DNA of 64,000 nucleotides from contig CP141133.1 of the NCBI GenBank assembly GCA_035236585.1, forward strand, positions 44,781,729 to 44,845,728, in the 5' to 3' direction. Shown here piece by piece: positions 1-11,825 of the stretch (position 1 is the first letter of the stretch; every line of letters starts with the position of its first letter). Source of the DNA: Warburgia ugandensis (taxonomy: Eukaryota > Streptophyta > Magnoliopsida > Canellales > Canellaceae). The notes under the pieces are model-generated. The model had not been told where the DNA came from. It did not search any database and was given only the letters and a program-made list of their open reading frames with translations. A program made the translations under genes and the position numbers.

Positions 1-2250
1 TTCATAACAAGAATAACATCCTCACTTATTTGGTGATAACCCACCAAGGATGTATCTTATAAACCTAGACTCATACATCATCAATACTGACATGGTACCC
101 ATGTACCATAAGCATAATTTCACAATTCACATACATGATGTACAAGGCATAAGCATCAATTATAACATGCAATTCTTTTAATTAACATTATTTTTATCAT
201 TACAATTTAAAGCATGTCGAATATCAATCATACCATTTTAGTTTCATAACATCCATAATTAGAAATAAGATCATGCTTAGAACATGCATCTTATTATTTA
301 GACATGTCGTCTTAAATTTCCACTTACCTCGTGTGACGCATTCAACATATTCCACTAGCTTTAATCTCCCTCTTCTCCATGATCAACCTCATGTGCTTCA
401 ATCTATAGAATGCATAAAAACTCCTTTCTTAATACATTCACATACGCAGAGATATTTAGATTTAATTATGATCATAATTTTAAGAATCCAATGAAATCCA
501 AGGCCTTGATCATGGTTGAGATCTACGGTTGGATATGTGTGGATATCTAAATTGTGTTTTCCATCATATTACATGGTAAGATTTAACTAATTTAAGGGTG
601 TACATTGGTCAGATAGACCACTTCCAGGTTTGGATTGACGATTAGAACTCATTTGTGGTGGTCTAATCATCGATCCAATGTCAACAAGTCACTGTTTAAA
701 TAGTGATAGATTGGACGACTGAGGTTTCTTGCTAGGTTTTCATCCAAATTACAATGTTCTAGTCACATGTTAGCTAATTCAGGGTTGTAGGATTCATCTG
801 TGGTGTTTGATCGTCAATCAGACACTACAAAATTGTTGTGTGAACAGTACCTGATCAAATGGCTGAGACCATCCGATCTATTTGCAATCAATTTACACCT
901 AAATTCATCAATTCCTCCTATATTATAATCATTTTATGGATGTTTAATTCATCTATGGTGTCTGATCAACTATCAAACATCAAAATTTTCTATATGAACA
1001 ATACCTGATCAGATAGTTGAGATTGTCCGATTGGTCTTATAGTCTAGATCAGCAATCTGAGTTGATTTTAAGGTTTGACACCAGTGTATCTACCTATCCA
1101 TAAATTGAGCTTAAGAAATGGATGGTTGGATTGTCCTTAAATTTAGATTTAAGATAGAAATTCATGGATCAAACAAATTTCACCAAATTAAGAACAGGGT
1201 TTTATAGATCTTACCTTAAGGAGGCATGACCATGTTTTCCCCCTTCCTAGGAGTGCTAGATTGGCTCTGATTTTCTGTGAAATGCTCCATCACTAACCAC
1301 ATGCACTGTTCCCCTCTCAATCCAGCTTCGATTGTGATGAGATCAAAGGGCTTTTGATCACCCCCTATTGTAGAGTGAAATGGACAGTTGGATTAACCAT
1401 CTGAGCTGCCATTTTTCCTCGCGTGGCCTTCCTTTTTCAACAATGAAAATCCCCCAAAAATCTCGTTTTCATCTTCTTCTTCTCAAGTGGGCCTGCACTT
1501 CTCCGGTGTGTAGGTTGGCCTTCCACCTCCCTTCCTCCCTTCTCTTTTCTCTTCTCCTTCCTCTTCCCTCTTCTTCTTCTCTTCTTCTCTTCTTCCCTGT
1601 TTTCTCTTTCTCCCCTCTAGTTTTCCCATTTGTGTTGGATTTGGGAAATAGACCTAATGTATGCTTCTCATTTTACTTAAGTGGGGGGTGCCATTATCAA
1701 ATGTGCCCCCCTCCACTTAGTTATTTAATTCATTTCTTTTCTCCCTTTTCTTTTTATACATTAAACCTAAAATGATTATGTTTTTTCCTCATCATTCTAC
1801 TCAGCCTAAGTTTAGTCAACATGTATGATTGTTACACACCCAATACCTCATCACCATTGGACCCGCATTTCTACAAGTGGGGGCCATTGGTAAAATTACT
1901 AAAATACCCTTTTGTAAGAAAATTACCATTTATTCCTCCGATCTCTGATTTTAGTAAACTTAGTGACGTTGGATTCGTATCGACGAGGAGAATTCAAATT
2001 TAGTAATTTCAATTCCCAAGTTCTAAGTTTTTTTCTTTTAACTTTTAATTCCCAAAATAGCCCTGACTTCGAAGTCCCATAGCTTCCTCATTCGAACTTT
2101 GTTTTTAGCGTTCTTTGGCTCGTTGATTCTATTTTCTGAGTAATATCTAATGGTTTTAGTTTTAATTCCAAATTATTATCCTATTAAAAGATATAATTCT
2201 TGAAAACTCATAACCTGATCATAGAATAGTAAAATTTTAGGGATGTTACA
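1..2250 (-). mobile_element. Partial long LTR, 5' end at 2250
   Basis: Read on the minus strand, this begins TGTAACATCCC at 2250 and runs off the left edge. It is collinear with the solo LTR at 32458-35222: both have the tract around a GTTCTTTGG/GTTCTTTGAG word (2110 and 35050) and a block reading ggggtgcc(a/g)ttatcaaa before a run of C (about 1684 and 34931). A pyrimidine-rich tract fills 1500-1620 on the plus strand. The 3' end and target duplication are outside the window. It lies in the integrase end of the Athila-like relic to its right, so it is the younger insertion. Open frames here (for example 1380-1775) are low complexity. Confidence 0.7.
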
Positions 2251-2440
2251 TCCCAAGTAAAGTATCTAACATTGATTATAAATCTTTTGCTATCTTATTT
2301 GTCCATTGATTGGGCATTTTTTCTATAACAAGATAGTTAACTACGTTTGTTCTATAACAAGATAGTTAACTATCTCCATACCAAGGTAACTAGGAAATGT
2401 ACATTAACTGTTCATCTAGAAAAGCTTTTGTTAGAGGCAC
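2251..2440 (-). pseudogene. Integrase N-terminal edge, gypsy relic
   Basis: The minus-strand translation gives a degraded segment resembling the 'PWYADIVNYL ... W' stretch that follows RNase H in Athila-like polyproteins. Visible pieces are IVNYL-like words and a terminal YFTWD-like word near 2270. It contains stops and a 29-bp tandem duplication (2321-2378). No HHCC or DDE residues remain before the LTR at 2250, so integrase is truncated. Confidence 0.5.
2321..2378. repeat. 29-bp tandem duplication, 2 copies
   Basis: Copies start at 2321 and 2350 and share ttctataacaagatagttaa plus the following cta. The duplication lies in the decayed integrase segment and adds a frame disruption. Confidence 0.9.
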
Positions 2441-2835
2441 ATTTTGGCCAGTATGCTACACCACTAACTTGGATAAGTAGTCTACTACAATATTTTTGGA
2501 ACCTTTCTTATCCCAAATTTCCATGTCGAATTCCTATAGCAGTAGTATCCAATAGATTAGCCTAGATTTTATATTCCTTTTAGAAAGGAAATATTTTAGA
2601 GCTGCATAATCCAAGTTTATTATAATGTTAGATCTTAACAAGTAAGATCTAACCTTATCCAGTGAGAACATGACAACCATCAACTCTTTTTCTAGCTAGA
2701 GTAGTTGAGTTGTGCTTCATTGAGTGTTTTACTAGTGTAGTATATCACATGGGGAAGTTTGTCAATGCGCTGCCCATAACAACCTCGATTGCGTAGTCTA
2801 AAGGTCACTCATTATCTCAAATCGTGCACTCTAGT
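2440..2835 (-). pseudogene. RNase H domain remnant, Athila-like pol
   Basis: The minus-strand translation shows the words VIYYTSKTLNEAQLNY (about 2702-2748), DYAALKYFLS (about 2585-2615), RLIYWILLL (about 2530-2560) and EFDMEIWDKKG. These match the RNase H region of Athila/Tat-type gypsy elements in order and spacing. In a live element it would degrade RNA in the RNA-DNA hybrid. Stops and frame changes occur between the blocks. It continues directly from the RT remnant at higher coordinates. Confidence 0.75.
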
Positions 2836-3960
2836 CAAGCAGCCAAATGATAGGTTTATAGTTTAGTTTGGCCTTTAGGTGCTCAAATTCTTTTATACAA
2901 TCTTCATCAAAGTCAAAAGAGGCCTCCTTTGTAAGTAAATTATAGAGGGGCTTAGTAATCTTGCTGAAATCTTTGATGAATCTCTTGTTAAACCTAGTAT
3001 GGCATAGAAACAAGCGGATTTATTTCATCATCCTTGGTGGAAGAAGGTTGGTGATTAAATCTACCTTGTCCTTATCTACCTCTATACCATTGTGATATTA
3101 TGTGACCTAGAATAATACTATTTTGTATCATAAAATGGCACTTTTCCTAGTACAATACTATAATTTTCTCCTAACACCTTGCAAGTACTAACTTTAGATG
3201 GTGTAGGCACTCATCAACAGAAGCCTCAAATATCAAAAAGTGGCTAGAGCATTACATAGCCCAAAAGGCATAGGTTAGTAGGCAAAGGTCCCAAAAGTGC
3301 AGGTGAAGGTGGTCTTCTCCTGATGCTCGAGTGCTATAAGAATCTAGTTATAACCAGAACAACAATCTAAAAATAGTAAAATCTATGGCCAGCTATCCTC
3401 TCAAGCTTTTGGTTAATAAAATGAAGATGAAAGTGGTCTTTCCTCATGACCACTTTCAATTTCCGATAATCAATACAAACTCTTCACCCAGTGGTCATGT
3501 GAGTGGGTACTAACTCATTGTCCTCATTCTTGATTACCGTTGCACTACATTTCTTGGGTACAACCTAAATAGGGCTAACAAGTGTTGTCAAATATAGGTT
3601 TATTATGCCAACATCAAAAGCCTAAGGACTTCATCTTTTACCACGTCTTTCATGTGGGGATTTTGTCTTCTTTGAGTTTTCCTGAATAATTTATCATTTT
3701 ATTCCATGTGGATCTTGTGCATACACACAGCTAGACTAATCCCCTTTATGTCTACTACAATCCACCCTAGAGGACTCTTATGTTCCTTGAGAACTTTAAG
3801 TAGCTTACTTCTTGTTCTTGGTTGAGATTTATTGCTATTATAACAAGTAAGGATTCATGTGGTCTTAGGTAAGAGTACTTGAGATTATAAGGTAATGGTT
3901 TTAGAACCAGAGAAGTTGGCTGCTCTGTGGAGGGTAGGGGAATAGACCAATAAAGGGAGT
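2835..3960 (-). pseudogene. Reverse transcriptase remnant, Athila-like pol
   Basis: Reading leftwards: an LKPLPYNLKY pre-RT motif (about 3866-3905), QEKTTFTC followed by a GTFAY word (about 3275-3325), MPFGLCNA (about 3246-3271), GIEVDKDKV (about 3050-3085), and FIKDFSKITKPLYNLL with FDEDCIKEFEHLK (2831-3013). These are palm and thumb motifs of gypsy RT, Athila-like in wording. The YxDD box cannot be read cleanly in one frame. Several stops and frameshifts make it non-functional. The longest open piece is 60 codons. Confidence 0.75.
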
Positions 3961-4149
3961 GGTTTCACATAAGGTCCCCATATGTAGGTCTCCATAATCA
4001 GAGTTACATTTAAAAGATTGTTTGCCTCCTCAATGGACTTGTCTAAATAAAAATTACCTTTAAAATGCATTAGATAACCTCAAGTGGGTTAGGGGTAAAT
4101 GATGGTGGATTATTATCCTGAATTAGAATCTCAATCAAATTCATTATAG

Positions 4150-4600
4150 GAGAATCATCTAGGTCTAAGTGTTGTTGGTCGGTATTAAAGACATTAAGTT
4201 TGATTTTCATGTTATCGAATGACAATTTCCTTACTCCATTCATATAGTTTATAATGGCATTGGACATCACCAAGAACAAACATCTAAGTATAACTAGGAT
4301 CTGACTACTAAGATCGGATATAGACTAGGTGTCTAGTAGAATGAAGTCAACAGGGTAGTAAAATTGGTCCACCAGTATTGAAACATCATCAACCAAACCA
4401 AATGGTATTTTTATTGAACTATTAGCCAATTACAATGTGGTAGTGGTTGGTTTGAGCTTACCGACAATTGGTTGCTTATACATGGAGTATGGCAAAATAT
4501 GTTAACACTAGCCCCTGAGTCAAGTAGTGCCCTATCTATGACACATGGTCTCCAACAATGCATGAAATTGTAGGGCACCCCGGGTCTTTAAACTTGGGTG
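4150..4600 (-). pseudogene. Retroviral-type aspartic protease remnant
   Basis: The minus strand gives PPKFKDPGCPT near 4590-4560, then ALLDSGASVNI at about 4499-4530. The latter carries the D-[ST]-G-A active-site signature of pepsin-like retroelement proteases. Traces of GLVDDVSILVDQFYYPVDF follow around 4330-4390. In a working element this protease cleaves the polyprotein. Here two or more frameshifts separate the blocks. The position between the gag tail and RT is as expected. Confidence 0.7.
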
Positions 4601-5290
4601 GTATCTTATGTTAAATTAAAGAGCTCACCTGCTTGGTGAGGAAAGCTTTCTTTTGTACATTTAGCTTTCTCTTTATTGTGTAGAGTTCTTTCAAGAATTT
4701 GGCATAAGAGGGGAACATCCTTGATGGCACTAAGCAATGGAATGTTAATTTGTACATGTTTGAAGACGTCCATTAGCTCGTTAAAATTTGCTCGTTTCCT
4801 AGCCTTGTTCAATAACCAAGGAAATGGAGCTTTAGGCACATACAATGCCTCTGCTATAGGTTTAGCATGAGATTTTTGTCTCTTTTCTTTCTCCTATGTT
4901 TTGACTATCTCATTATCACTTACATTTTCCTCCAGTTGCCCTACTTTGTTGCCTACCTGACAACCATGCATAAGGTCGTTATGGACTTGGCTTACTCATA
5001 AGAATTATGAGTAAGAAAAACTTAATTGCCTAGCCCATCTAGGATTATAGGTCTTAGAATACATGTTGTTACTAGGATTGCGATATGCATTAAAAGCATT
5101 TTCTTGTTCTAACAGATATTCATTTAGCACTCTATTTGATGGACAAGTTGCGGTTATATTGCTGGACTTGAACAAAGAGCACAAACCTCTTATGGGATTG
5201 AAACATTATTTCAAGTTTGCCTCTCTCCCATCATACTTGTCCATTCTCTCAAGTACAGAGTCGAGCTTGTATGCTAGATCTATATAAACT
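4600..5290 (-). pseudogene. gag tail / gag-pol linker remnant
   Basis: The best open piece (4606-4845) carries YVPKAPFPWLLNKARKR, then FNELMDVFKHVQINIPLL and QILERTL. This corresponds to the conserved 'PFP.RL...F..FL.vFK.l.INIPf..al' block that precedes protease in Athila/Tat elements. Towards 5280 there are traces of LDSVLERMDKYDGREANLK and a Y/N-rich tail with NNMYSKTYNP. Stops lie between 4845 and 5060. The wording is lineage-specific, so the assignment is fairly safe. Confidence 0.75.
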
Positions 5291-5559
5291 CCTATCTCAT
5301 ATAGGCCTCATTTTGGAGGCCAGTTATTTCTCTCTATTCAATTAGAGTAATCCCATTGCTAAGAATTATCTACTAATGTTTGGAAAAAACTCCTAGGCCT
5401 CTCTCTCATGTTTTAGCATGAGGCCCCTTCACTCATTGTATCAACTGTTTGTCTATTTGGAGGCATCAATGCCACTCGTAGAAGTATTGAACCTGTTGTC
5501 ATTTCTCAAATTCATGATGTGGGCATTTTTGTAGTAGTTCATTCCACCATTCCTAGCAT

Positions 5560-5999
5560 TCATATTAATGTTCATCATCCCTCTATTGGAAATTGATAAT
5601 TTCCCTATGTAGGGCATTAGTTTTGTGAAAAGGGAAGAAATTATTCAAAAACATCCTAAATAGTTGGTCCCATGTGTTGATGGAACCTACCTCTAAGGAA
5701 TTTAACCATGACTTGGCTTTATCCTTGAGTGAGAATGGAAATAACCTAATCCTAATTGCATCGTCCAAATTTTTTTAGAACTTATATGTCATGTAGATAT
5801 CAAGGAACTCCTTGATATTTAAGTATGGATCCTCTTGTTTTCTACCACAAAAAGTGAGGAGTAACTTATGACTCCTGATTTTAATTCCAAGTGGTCTCCA
5901 GTTGTTGGAGGTAAAGCTATACGGATGGGGTATTAAGGTGGAGTGGTGAAAAAAATATCTAATAGATTTGTGCTTGACTTTTGCTAGTGGTGCTGCCAT
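5560..5999 (-). pseudogene. gag capsid-region remnant, Athila-like
   Basis: Two adjacent minus frames: 5775-5999 with EDPYLNIKEFLDIYMTYKF, and 5583-5768 with IRLFPFSLKDKAKSWLNSL, then WDQLFRMFLNNFFPFHKTNAL. Together they match the retrotransposon gag domain ('DPY.HLKEF', 'RLFPFSL.D.AK.WL.SL', 'FL..FFP..KT'), which builds the virus-like particle. A stop and frameshift lie between the two frames near 5770. The same domain recurs on the plus strand at 8925 in an independent relic. Confidence 0.8.
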
Positions 6000-6229
6000 G
6001 GGAATATGAAGTTAGTTTCTTACCCCTTGCCTAAAGATACTTTCAACCTCTAGGTCTAATGGTACTAGCTCGATGTTCTAATATCGACGTCCTTGCATAA
6101 ACTAAGCTAATTCTTAATTAAATAATATGACCTAACTATATGCTGACCCTAACTCTATGTGATGTGCAATCAATCTTATTCCAGTTGTTTTGATTATCTT
6201 TGGTTACTACATAGGGTGCTAGCTTCTTA

Positions 6230-6620
6230 GACTTAGATGTAAGCAGCTCTTTCCTTTATCTAAATTTGACTACTACTTACCAGTTGGGTTCTGCTCTAGA
6301 GTAGTTAATAATCCTCATGTCAGGAGGCATTTGGACCTCAACCAATGTCAATAGAAGGTATGGGAAAATCACTTGGATTTTAAGACACCCACTATAACTG
6401 GAGTGCTCAGAAGCCACTAGAGTGACAATAGATTGCTTCCTTTTAAAAGTGTCCTATGAGCTCGATAGCCTTAGGTATCTTTCTTCTTGATTTTAAATTA
6501 ATGTTCAAGGGTTAGGATCACAACATGTAAGGAAGTTGATTGATTCTTAGGTGGGCCAAGAATCTGGTTATCTTATAAGGGTTCCTATAGGGTCCTTACT
6601 AGCATTATGATATCTTTCAC
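6230..6620 (-). repeat. Shared ~400-bp block, copy 1 (Athila-like leader)
   Basis: On the minus strand it reads ctagtaagga...ctcataggacac...gttatagtgggt...gacattggttgaggt...acatgaggatt...gagcagaaccca. The same block with diverged bases is at 8125-8540, 15400-15810, 20975-21375, 38125-38530, 42150-42545 and 60830-61200. It is non-coding in every copy. Here it lies between gag and the missing PBS. Confidence 0.8.
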
Positions 6621-6699
6621 CACAAAGCTTTAAACATGCATTGCAGCACAAAAAGAAAACTAATGCCTATATATATGTCATTTAACAAATTTAGTTCTT

Positions 6700-7403
6700 T
6701 GTGACTTTATCATGTATGCTTCATTATTATTTATTGATCATGTTAGTTGGATGTCTAGAATTCATAATATTCATTGATCATGTTTCGTTGGATGTTTAGA
6801 TTAGATCTTAATCTTTTGGAAGCTTCTAGTTTCAATTTTAGAAGTTTTATTTTTAGAAACTTCTAATTTCTAGATTTAGAAATTTTAGTTATGTTTAGAA
6901 AGTAATCATCTTTAAAATGTTTCTTTAAGATTAGTTAGATGTTAGAAGTGTATTTTTAGGAGTTTTCATCTTCAGAAAGTTTCTAATTCTATTTCTTTAG
7001 GAAGTTTTTATTTAGAGAAACTTTCTAAGTTCTAATTTAGTAAGTTCATTCAATATTTAGATTTCTAAGTTTATTGATATTTCTAGTCTTGCATGAGTTT
7101 CCTTTCTTGAATGAATTTTAGCCATAGAAAGTTTCTAATTTGATCTTTTAGAAGCTATTTTTAGAAAGTCTTTATTTTAGAACATTTTCTTTTAGTTTAA
7201 GTTTTTAATTTTATGCATGTTTCTAATTCCATGTTCTTTTAATTCCTAAGTAAATCAAAATATAGTCTTTCTTGGGCTAGGTTAATTAATCTAAATAGAC
7301 TCCAATTGCATATAAATCTATTAGATTCATCATGGGATCGACCACACTTGCACTCTATCATACTACTTTGATTTGTGTGCTTGAGAGTACTTATTAGAAG
7401 ACA
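6700..7403 (+). mobile_element. Athila-like 5' LTR fragment, plus strand
   Basis: A T-rich stretch of 'gaaactttctaa' words, ending about 8 bp before a PBS at 7412. It is collinear, in reverse complement, with 42977-43600, the inner part of the LTR at 42977-48361; for example, a word on the model of ggttaattaatctaaatagac occurs near 7280 and in diverged reverse complement near 43090. The 5' edge is uncertain, because the LTR seems truncated where it meets the minus-strand leader near 6695. Confidence 0.55.
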
Positions 7404-7411
7404 TCTAGTTT

Positions 7412-7430
7412 TGGCATCATTGAAAGTGAA
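7412..7430 (+). other. Primer-binding site, tRNA-Asp type
   Basis: The sequence tggcatcattgaaagtgaa resembles the complement of the plant tRNA-Asp 3' end (TGGCGCCGTTGCCGGGGA), the usual Athila primer site. It lies 8 bases after the inferred LTR end, with C-to-T/G-to-A changes expected from methylated-cytosine decay. It fixes the orientation of this relic as plus. Confidence 0.65.
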
Positions 7431-8618
7431 TTACAGCAGATTTTTAGCTAGATTGTAGGTCAAATGATTCATCTCAATTGTAATTTAGGTTGCATTATTT
7501 TAGAGTTTTTGCATCAAATTTTGCATATTTTGCTAAATCCTTAGAATTGACCCATTTTCTTTGTTTTGTGTGAGGGAAATTTGACAAATGGTGCAGCAAC
7601 AATCTTGTCGGCCAAAGCTTCAAATGATGTAATTAGGATTTCCTTATTTTTGTACATTAGGTTTTTAATTTTTTTAGAGGACTTGTAGTGAGGCCAAGTG
7701 TAATTTTTGTTTAAAAGTGGGTTGTAATAATATAGCCCAAGTGTTAGCCACTTCCACGGTAGGATTGGATGGCCCTACACTTGTATGCGCCAACTCACAT
7801 CCAAGACCCCATTGTAAGTAGCTAGCCCTCTCTTTATTTTACTAGTATAATTTTATTTACTATAAATTGCATTTATGGTTGATAGTGTAATTCATATAGT
7901 ATAACTCATGCATATTAAATTGTTGCATAATTTTAGGACTGTTGCATTGTAATTGCACCTATCTAATTAAGATTAGCCTGAGCTTGGCTATAACTAAGGC
8001 ATAAGCTATCTGATTATAGTACCCCATATCCTAGGTATAGACGCTTTGTTAGATAGCATATAGGTAGGCATTAGTTTATTTTTCTTGCATTATAATACAC
8101 GTTTACTACTTTATACTATCAAATTATTAGTAAGAGCCCCATAAAAACTCTCATAAGATAAGTACCAAATTTCATCACTGAATGCTTGGCTCACATAGGT
8201 AATCATATCAATCCTTGTCTGCTTGTGATCCAAGTCCTTAAATTTTAATTTAAAATTAAGTATAAAGACATTTAGGGTTTTTGAGCTTATAAGACCCTTT
8301 TTAAAGGAGTAGATCTATTGTCACTCCAATGACTTTTGAACGTTATAGTTATAGTGGGTATGCAAAATCAAAGTGATTTTTGGACACCCTTGTTGACATT
8401 TGTTAAGGTCTAAATGCTCCCTTACATGAGAATTGTATTAACCATTTTAAGAAGAACCTAACTTGTAAGTAGTAGTCAAGCCTAGATAAAAGGAGGAGCT
8501 ATCTAGATTTAGGTCTAAAAGCTACTCCCTACAGATTAACAAAGAATAACAAAATAGCTCACCAGGGAACCATTAGGGATTGATTGCTAGAGCTATGAGT
8601 AGTAGCATTTAGTTAGGA
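7431..8618 (+). other. Athila-like 5' leader with shared block copy 2
   Basis: Non-coding leader between PBS and gag. The segment 7540-7800 matches the reverse complement of 16050-16370 and of 42640-42780, the leaders of two minus-strand elements. Positions 8125-8540 are copy 2 of the shared ~400-bp block, with gttatagtgggtat at about 8347 and ttgttgacatttgttaagg near 8390. No open frame was recognised. Confidence 0.65.
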
Positions 8619-8847
8619 TTGCATGATAGTGCATGCATAGTCATTGATTGTACCCTCACACAAGGGGTAAGAGAAAGAATACTTAACCCCATGGAAAAAC
8701 TAGTTGTAGTTGAAGCCAAGGCCATAAAAAACTTTTATGTGTCACTGCAATTAAATACTCCCTCATGTATCACATTACCACCTACTAATGTAGACCATTT
8801 CAAGCTAAAATCTATAGTCATTCAATTGCTCCCATCTTATTACAGTC

Positions 8848-8848
<1 letters not shown>

Positions 8849-8923
<75 letters not shown>
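8849..8923 (+). repeat. (AG)n microsatellite, about 37 units
   Basis: An uninterrupted AG dinucleotide run just before the gag homology. It lies within an open frame (8619-8981), where it encodes alternating Arg-Glu. This is a slippage product and not a protein domain. Confidence 0.98.
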
Positions 8924-8924
<1 letters not shown>

Positions 8925-8927
<3 letters not shown>

Positions 8928-9798
8928 CCATACCTACACATAAAGGAATTCCTTCATATATGTGCCACATTCAAGTTTTGAAACTTTTTGGACAATTTCA
9001 CTAGACTGAGTTGCTTCCATTCTCTTTGAAAGACAAAACCAATGCCCTCTGTAGGAAAATCATAAATTTCTAGTAGGAAGAGGATGAGCAATACTATGAG
9101 TGCTGGAAAAGGTGGAATGAATTGTTTCTAGTAGGAAGAGGATGAGCAATACTATGAGTGCTGGAAAAGGTGGTATGAATTGTTGTAAAAATGCCCCACC
9201 ATGGATTTGAGAAGTGGCAGCAAGTTTAATAATTTTATGAGGCACTTATACCTCAAAATAAAAGAATGGTAGATAGCACTAGTGGAGGGTCCCTCATGAC
9301 TAAAGCTGAGACATAAGCTTAGAAATTCTTTGAAACCTTAGATGAAAATTCATAGAAATGGGATTATTCAAATTGATGAGATCAAAGCTTCAAGCCTCAA
9401 AAGAATGGAGGCCTTTATGAAATAAGAGTAACCCATATGTATCACATTAACTTGATTCCTTGGCACAACAAATGGACAAGTTTGATACCATGTTGTAGAG
9501 AATTGACATCTTCATGGCTAGAAGTTCGTCCATGAAACCTCCACAAGAGGTTTGTTCTATTTATTCACTTATCATCAGCTTGTCCATCAAATAACATGTA
9601 CCCTAAATATAATTTTGAACAAGCAAATGCTATGAATGTATCTTAGCAACAACTCTTACTCTGAGACTTATAGTCGAACATGGGCTAGGCATCTTCTCTA
9701 AAGCTTTAGTTCCCCAATAGCCCCCTAGTTTTTAGTAGTTTCCTCAGCAACTAAAGAAACCAGTATTTGAGCAAACCATGCAGTTATTTGTAGAGAAA
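8925..9798 (+). pseudogene. gag remnant, Athila-like, plus strand
   Basis: The plus-strand translation begins DPYLHIKEFLHICATFKF straight after the AG run. It continues with a broken capsid region, then EEDEQYYECWKRWNELL, a CPHHGFEKWQQ-like block (about 9190-9220) and a VDSTSGGSLM word (about 9270-9300). A tail resembling KPPQEVCSI follows near 9540. The order matches Athila-type gag. A 58-bp duplication repeats the EEDEQYYECWKRW segment. Frameshifts are numerous. The reading is cut at 9798 by the LTR of the minus-strand element, so no pol follows. Confidence 0.75.
9067..9182. repeat. 58-bp tandem duplication in gag relic
   Basis: Two near-identical 58-bp copies start at 9067 and 9125 (tttctagtaggaagaggatg...). 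58 is not a multiple of 3, so the duplication itself shifts the reading frame. Confidence 0.97.
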
Positions 9799-10420
9799 TG
9801 TTGTGTATTTAAAGTTAAACTCCTAAACGCATGAAACAATTGTTGTATAAGCTCACAAGTGAGGTCGATCCCACAAGGAATCAAATGGTTTATGTGTAAA
9901 GTGGGCCTTTCCTACTTAACCTAGCCAAAGAGAGAGGTTTTAATCTAATCTAAGAATTGAAATAACATGCAAACTTAAAAATGCAGGAAAAAATTTCTAA
10001 AAAATCAACATAGAACTTACTAAAACTAAGCTAACATGCAATTAAATTTAAACTAAACTTAACCGATCATGCAACTAACTAATCAAATAAACATGTAAAG
10101 CTAATAAAATAAAATCAAAGTGGTGTGCATGGATCTAAATATGTGCATGTGAAATAAGGGATGAAACATGAGCACAAAATAAGAAATTTAAAGAACTTCA
10201 AACATTAAACTAAATAGGAGAATCTATGAAGTAAACATAGGATATTTATTGAATTTAATCTCTTACAAAATGGTGCGCATAAATATTGAAATAATACAAA
10301 GTAAATTGTGCAACATTTGTTATAAGAAAATACAAAGTATCACATTCCATCCAATGTCCAACAATGTATTTAAATGAACCCAAAGAGAACCAAAGGAAAA
10401 AGGAATGAGATGATCGAAAT

Positions 10421-10662
10421 GAGAATAATGGAAAGTAAGGTATTCAAGAAGATGTAAGGAAGAAATAACTTGATCCAAAAATCACTATCTCTTAGCTATT
10501 ATTACAAGAGATTAGTTGATCCTTGGATACAAGGACCTAAGGAGAATAATGGAAAGTAAGGGATTCAAGAAGGTGTAAGGGACAAATAACTTGATCCAAA
10601 AATCACTATCTCTTGGCTGTCACTCTAAGAGATTAGTGATCCTCGGATACAAAGACCTAAGG
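10421..10662. repeat. ~121-bp tandem repeat, 2 copies
   Basis: Units start at 10421 and 10542 (gagaataatggaaagtaagg...). The same unit occurs four times in the sister LTR at 17056-17535. Confidence 0.95.
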
Positions 10663-10900
10663 CTCAAACTAGAATCAACAAAGCAAGGAAATCAATCTAG
10701 AAAAAGAACTCATGAAATTTAAGAAAGAAAGTCAATAACAATGAAACCAACCTGGAATGAGCTTTGTAACACAAGGAGAAATAGGCATGGAACTTCAAAG
10801 AGATGCAAACCTAGGAATTCAAGGGGAAGGAGAGGGATGAGGGAAGGAGGGAGATGCCCCCTACCAACTTGCTAAATTCGTGGAAGCCATCATGGATGCT

Positions 10901-10910
10901 ATTTATAGAG
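10901..10910 (-). promoter_or_regulatory. LTR TATA box
   Basis: The minus strand reads CTCTATAAAT. The equivalent site in the sister LTR is at 17772-17780 (ATATAAATAG). Its mid-LTR position suits the U3/R promoter. Confidence 0.55.
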
Positions 10911-11825
10911 GTCTTTCACTTCTTAAAAGGTGACCTAAGGCTAAAAGAATGGTGGGATGAGGTAGGAAAAAGAATGGATGGGTAGGATTAGGTGTGGTGG
11001 TTGTTTAGGGCAATCATAAAGAGGGAACATGGTGGGAAAAGAGATAGGAAATGTTTGAATTTTTCTCCCATGCATGGAGAATCCTATGGGAGAAATGATG
11101 TGGTAGGTGGGATGGAAGAGAAAAGAGGGGGACAAATAATGATGGAAAGAGAGAAAAATGCTGGGTCATAATTCTTCTCTAATTATGGCACCCCATGAGC
11201 ATGATTTATTTAACTTTTGTTTTAGATTCTCCTTAAGTCATGGCTTTCCATAAATCTTGGCTCAAATGGCTTGATGGCTTGCTTTGAGGGCTCATTTGGC
11301 TTGGCTTGATGGTGTAACCCTTTGGATTTGATGGCTTGGCTTGACTCCTTAGCTTATCACCTTTTCTCATGGCTTATATGGCTTAGGTGGCTTGCATGAC
11401 TCCCATGCAAAGGTGGTGAGAATGCATGGTTTACTTCATAGGCCCATTGCGGCCACCTTTAGCTCTTTTGATTTTATTCATTGCTTCCCTTAAGATGATC
11501 TTGACCTTTGGATTAATGACTTTGAGCTTTGACTCAATCTTTTGATCTTGATCTTCAATGCTCATCTCGATCAATCTCGGCTGTAGGATCACCATCTTGA
11601 CTCCTACAAAAATGTAAAAAAATCTAATTAAATTCTAAAAAAATATGATTAATACATACTTACCTTGGATTAGCCTTTGGACACACACAATATCAAAATT
11701 TTGAGTCAGTGGGTTAAAAAAGCACGTGTTATGAATTTTGGTCTAAAAACCCTAATTTATGTATATAAGTTATAACACATGGGCAACTAATTGGGTGATT
11801 TTTATGAAAAATTGGATACTTATCA

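Larger units (their letters stand above)
2251..6695 (-). mobile_element. Athila-like Ty3/gypsy relic, gag to integrase
   Basis: Right to left on the minus strand: a leader with a shared non-coding block (6230-6620), gag (5560-5999), the gag-tail/linker region, protease, reverse transcriptase, RNase H and the start of integrase. This is the Ty3/gypsy order (protease-RT-RNase H-integrase), and motif wording is closest to the Athila lineage. Dozens of stops and frameshifts show an old dead copy. The integrase end is cut by the LTR at 1-2250. The leader is cut near 6695 by a plus-strand LTR, so its own 5' LTR and PBS are missing. Confidence 0.8.
9799..11825 (-). repeat. 3' LTR of the non-autonomous element
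   Basis: On the minus strand it begins TGATAAGTATCC at 11825 and ends ...CACAACA at 9799, giving TG...CA ends. Its homologue is 16401-18542. It contains two copies of a ~120-bp tandem unit (10421-10662), a TATA box (10901-10907, minus) and a region of degenerate ggcttgatggcttg words (11220-11400). The 5'-most 170 bp is conserved with the LTR ending at 48361. Confidence 0.8.

Noticed and set aside
1380..1775. 131-codon plus-strand ORF rich in S/L/P/F
   Set aside because: It is translated from a pyrimidine-rich low-complexity tract in an LTR; the apparent signal-peptide or membrane look is a base-composition artefact.
8619..8981. 120-codon ORF with an Arg-Glu polymer
   Set aside because: It is a microsatellite plus the first residues of a broken gag, not a gene.
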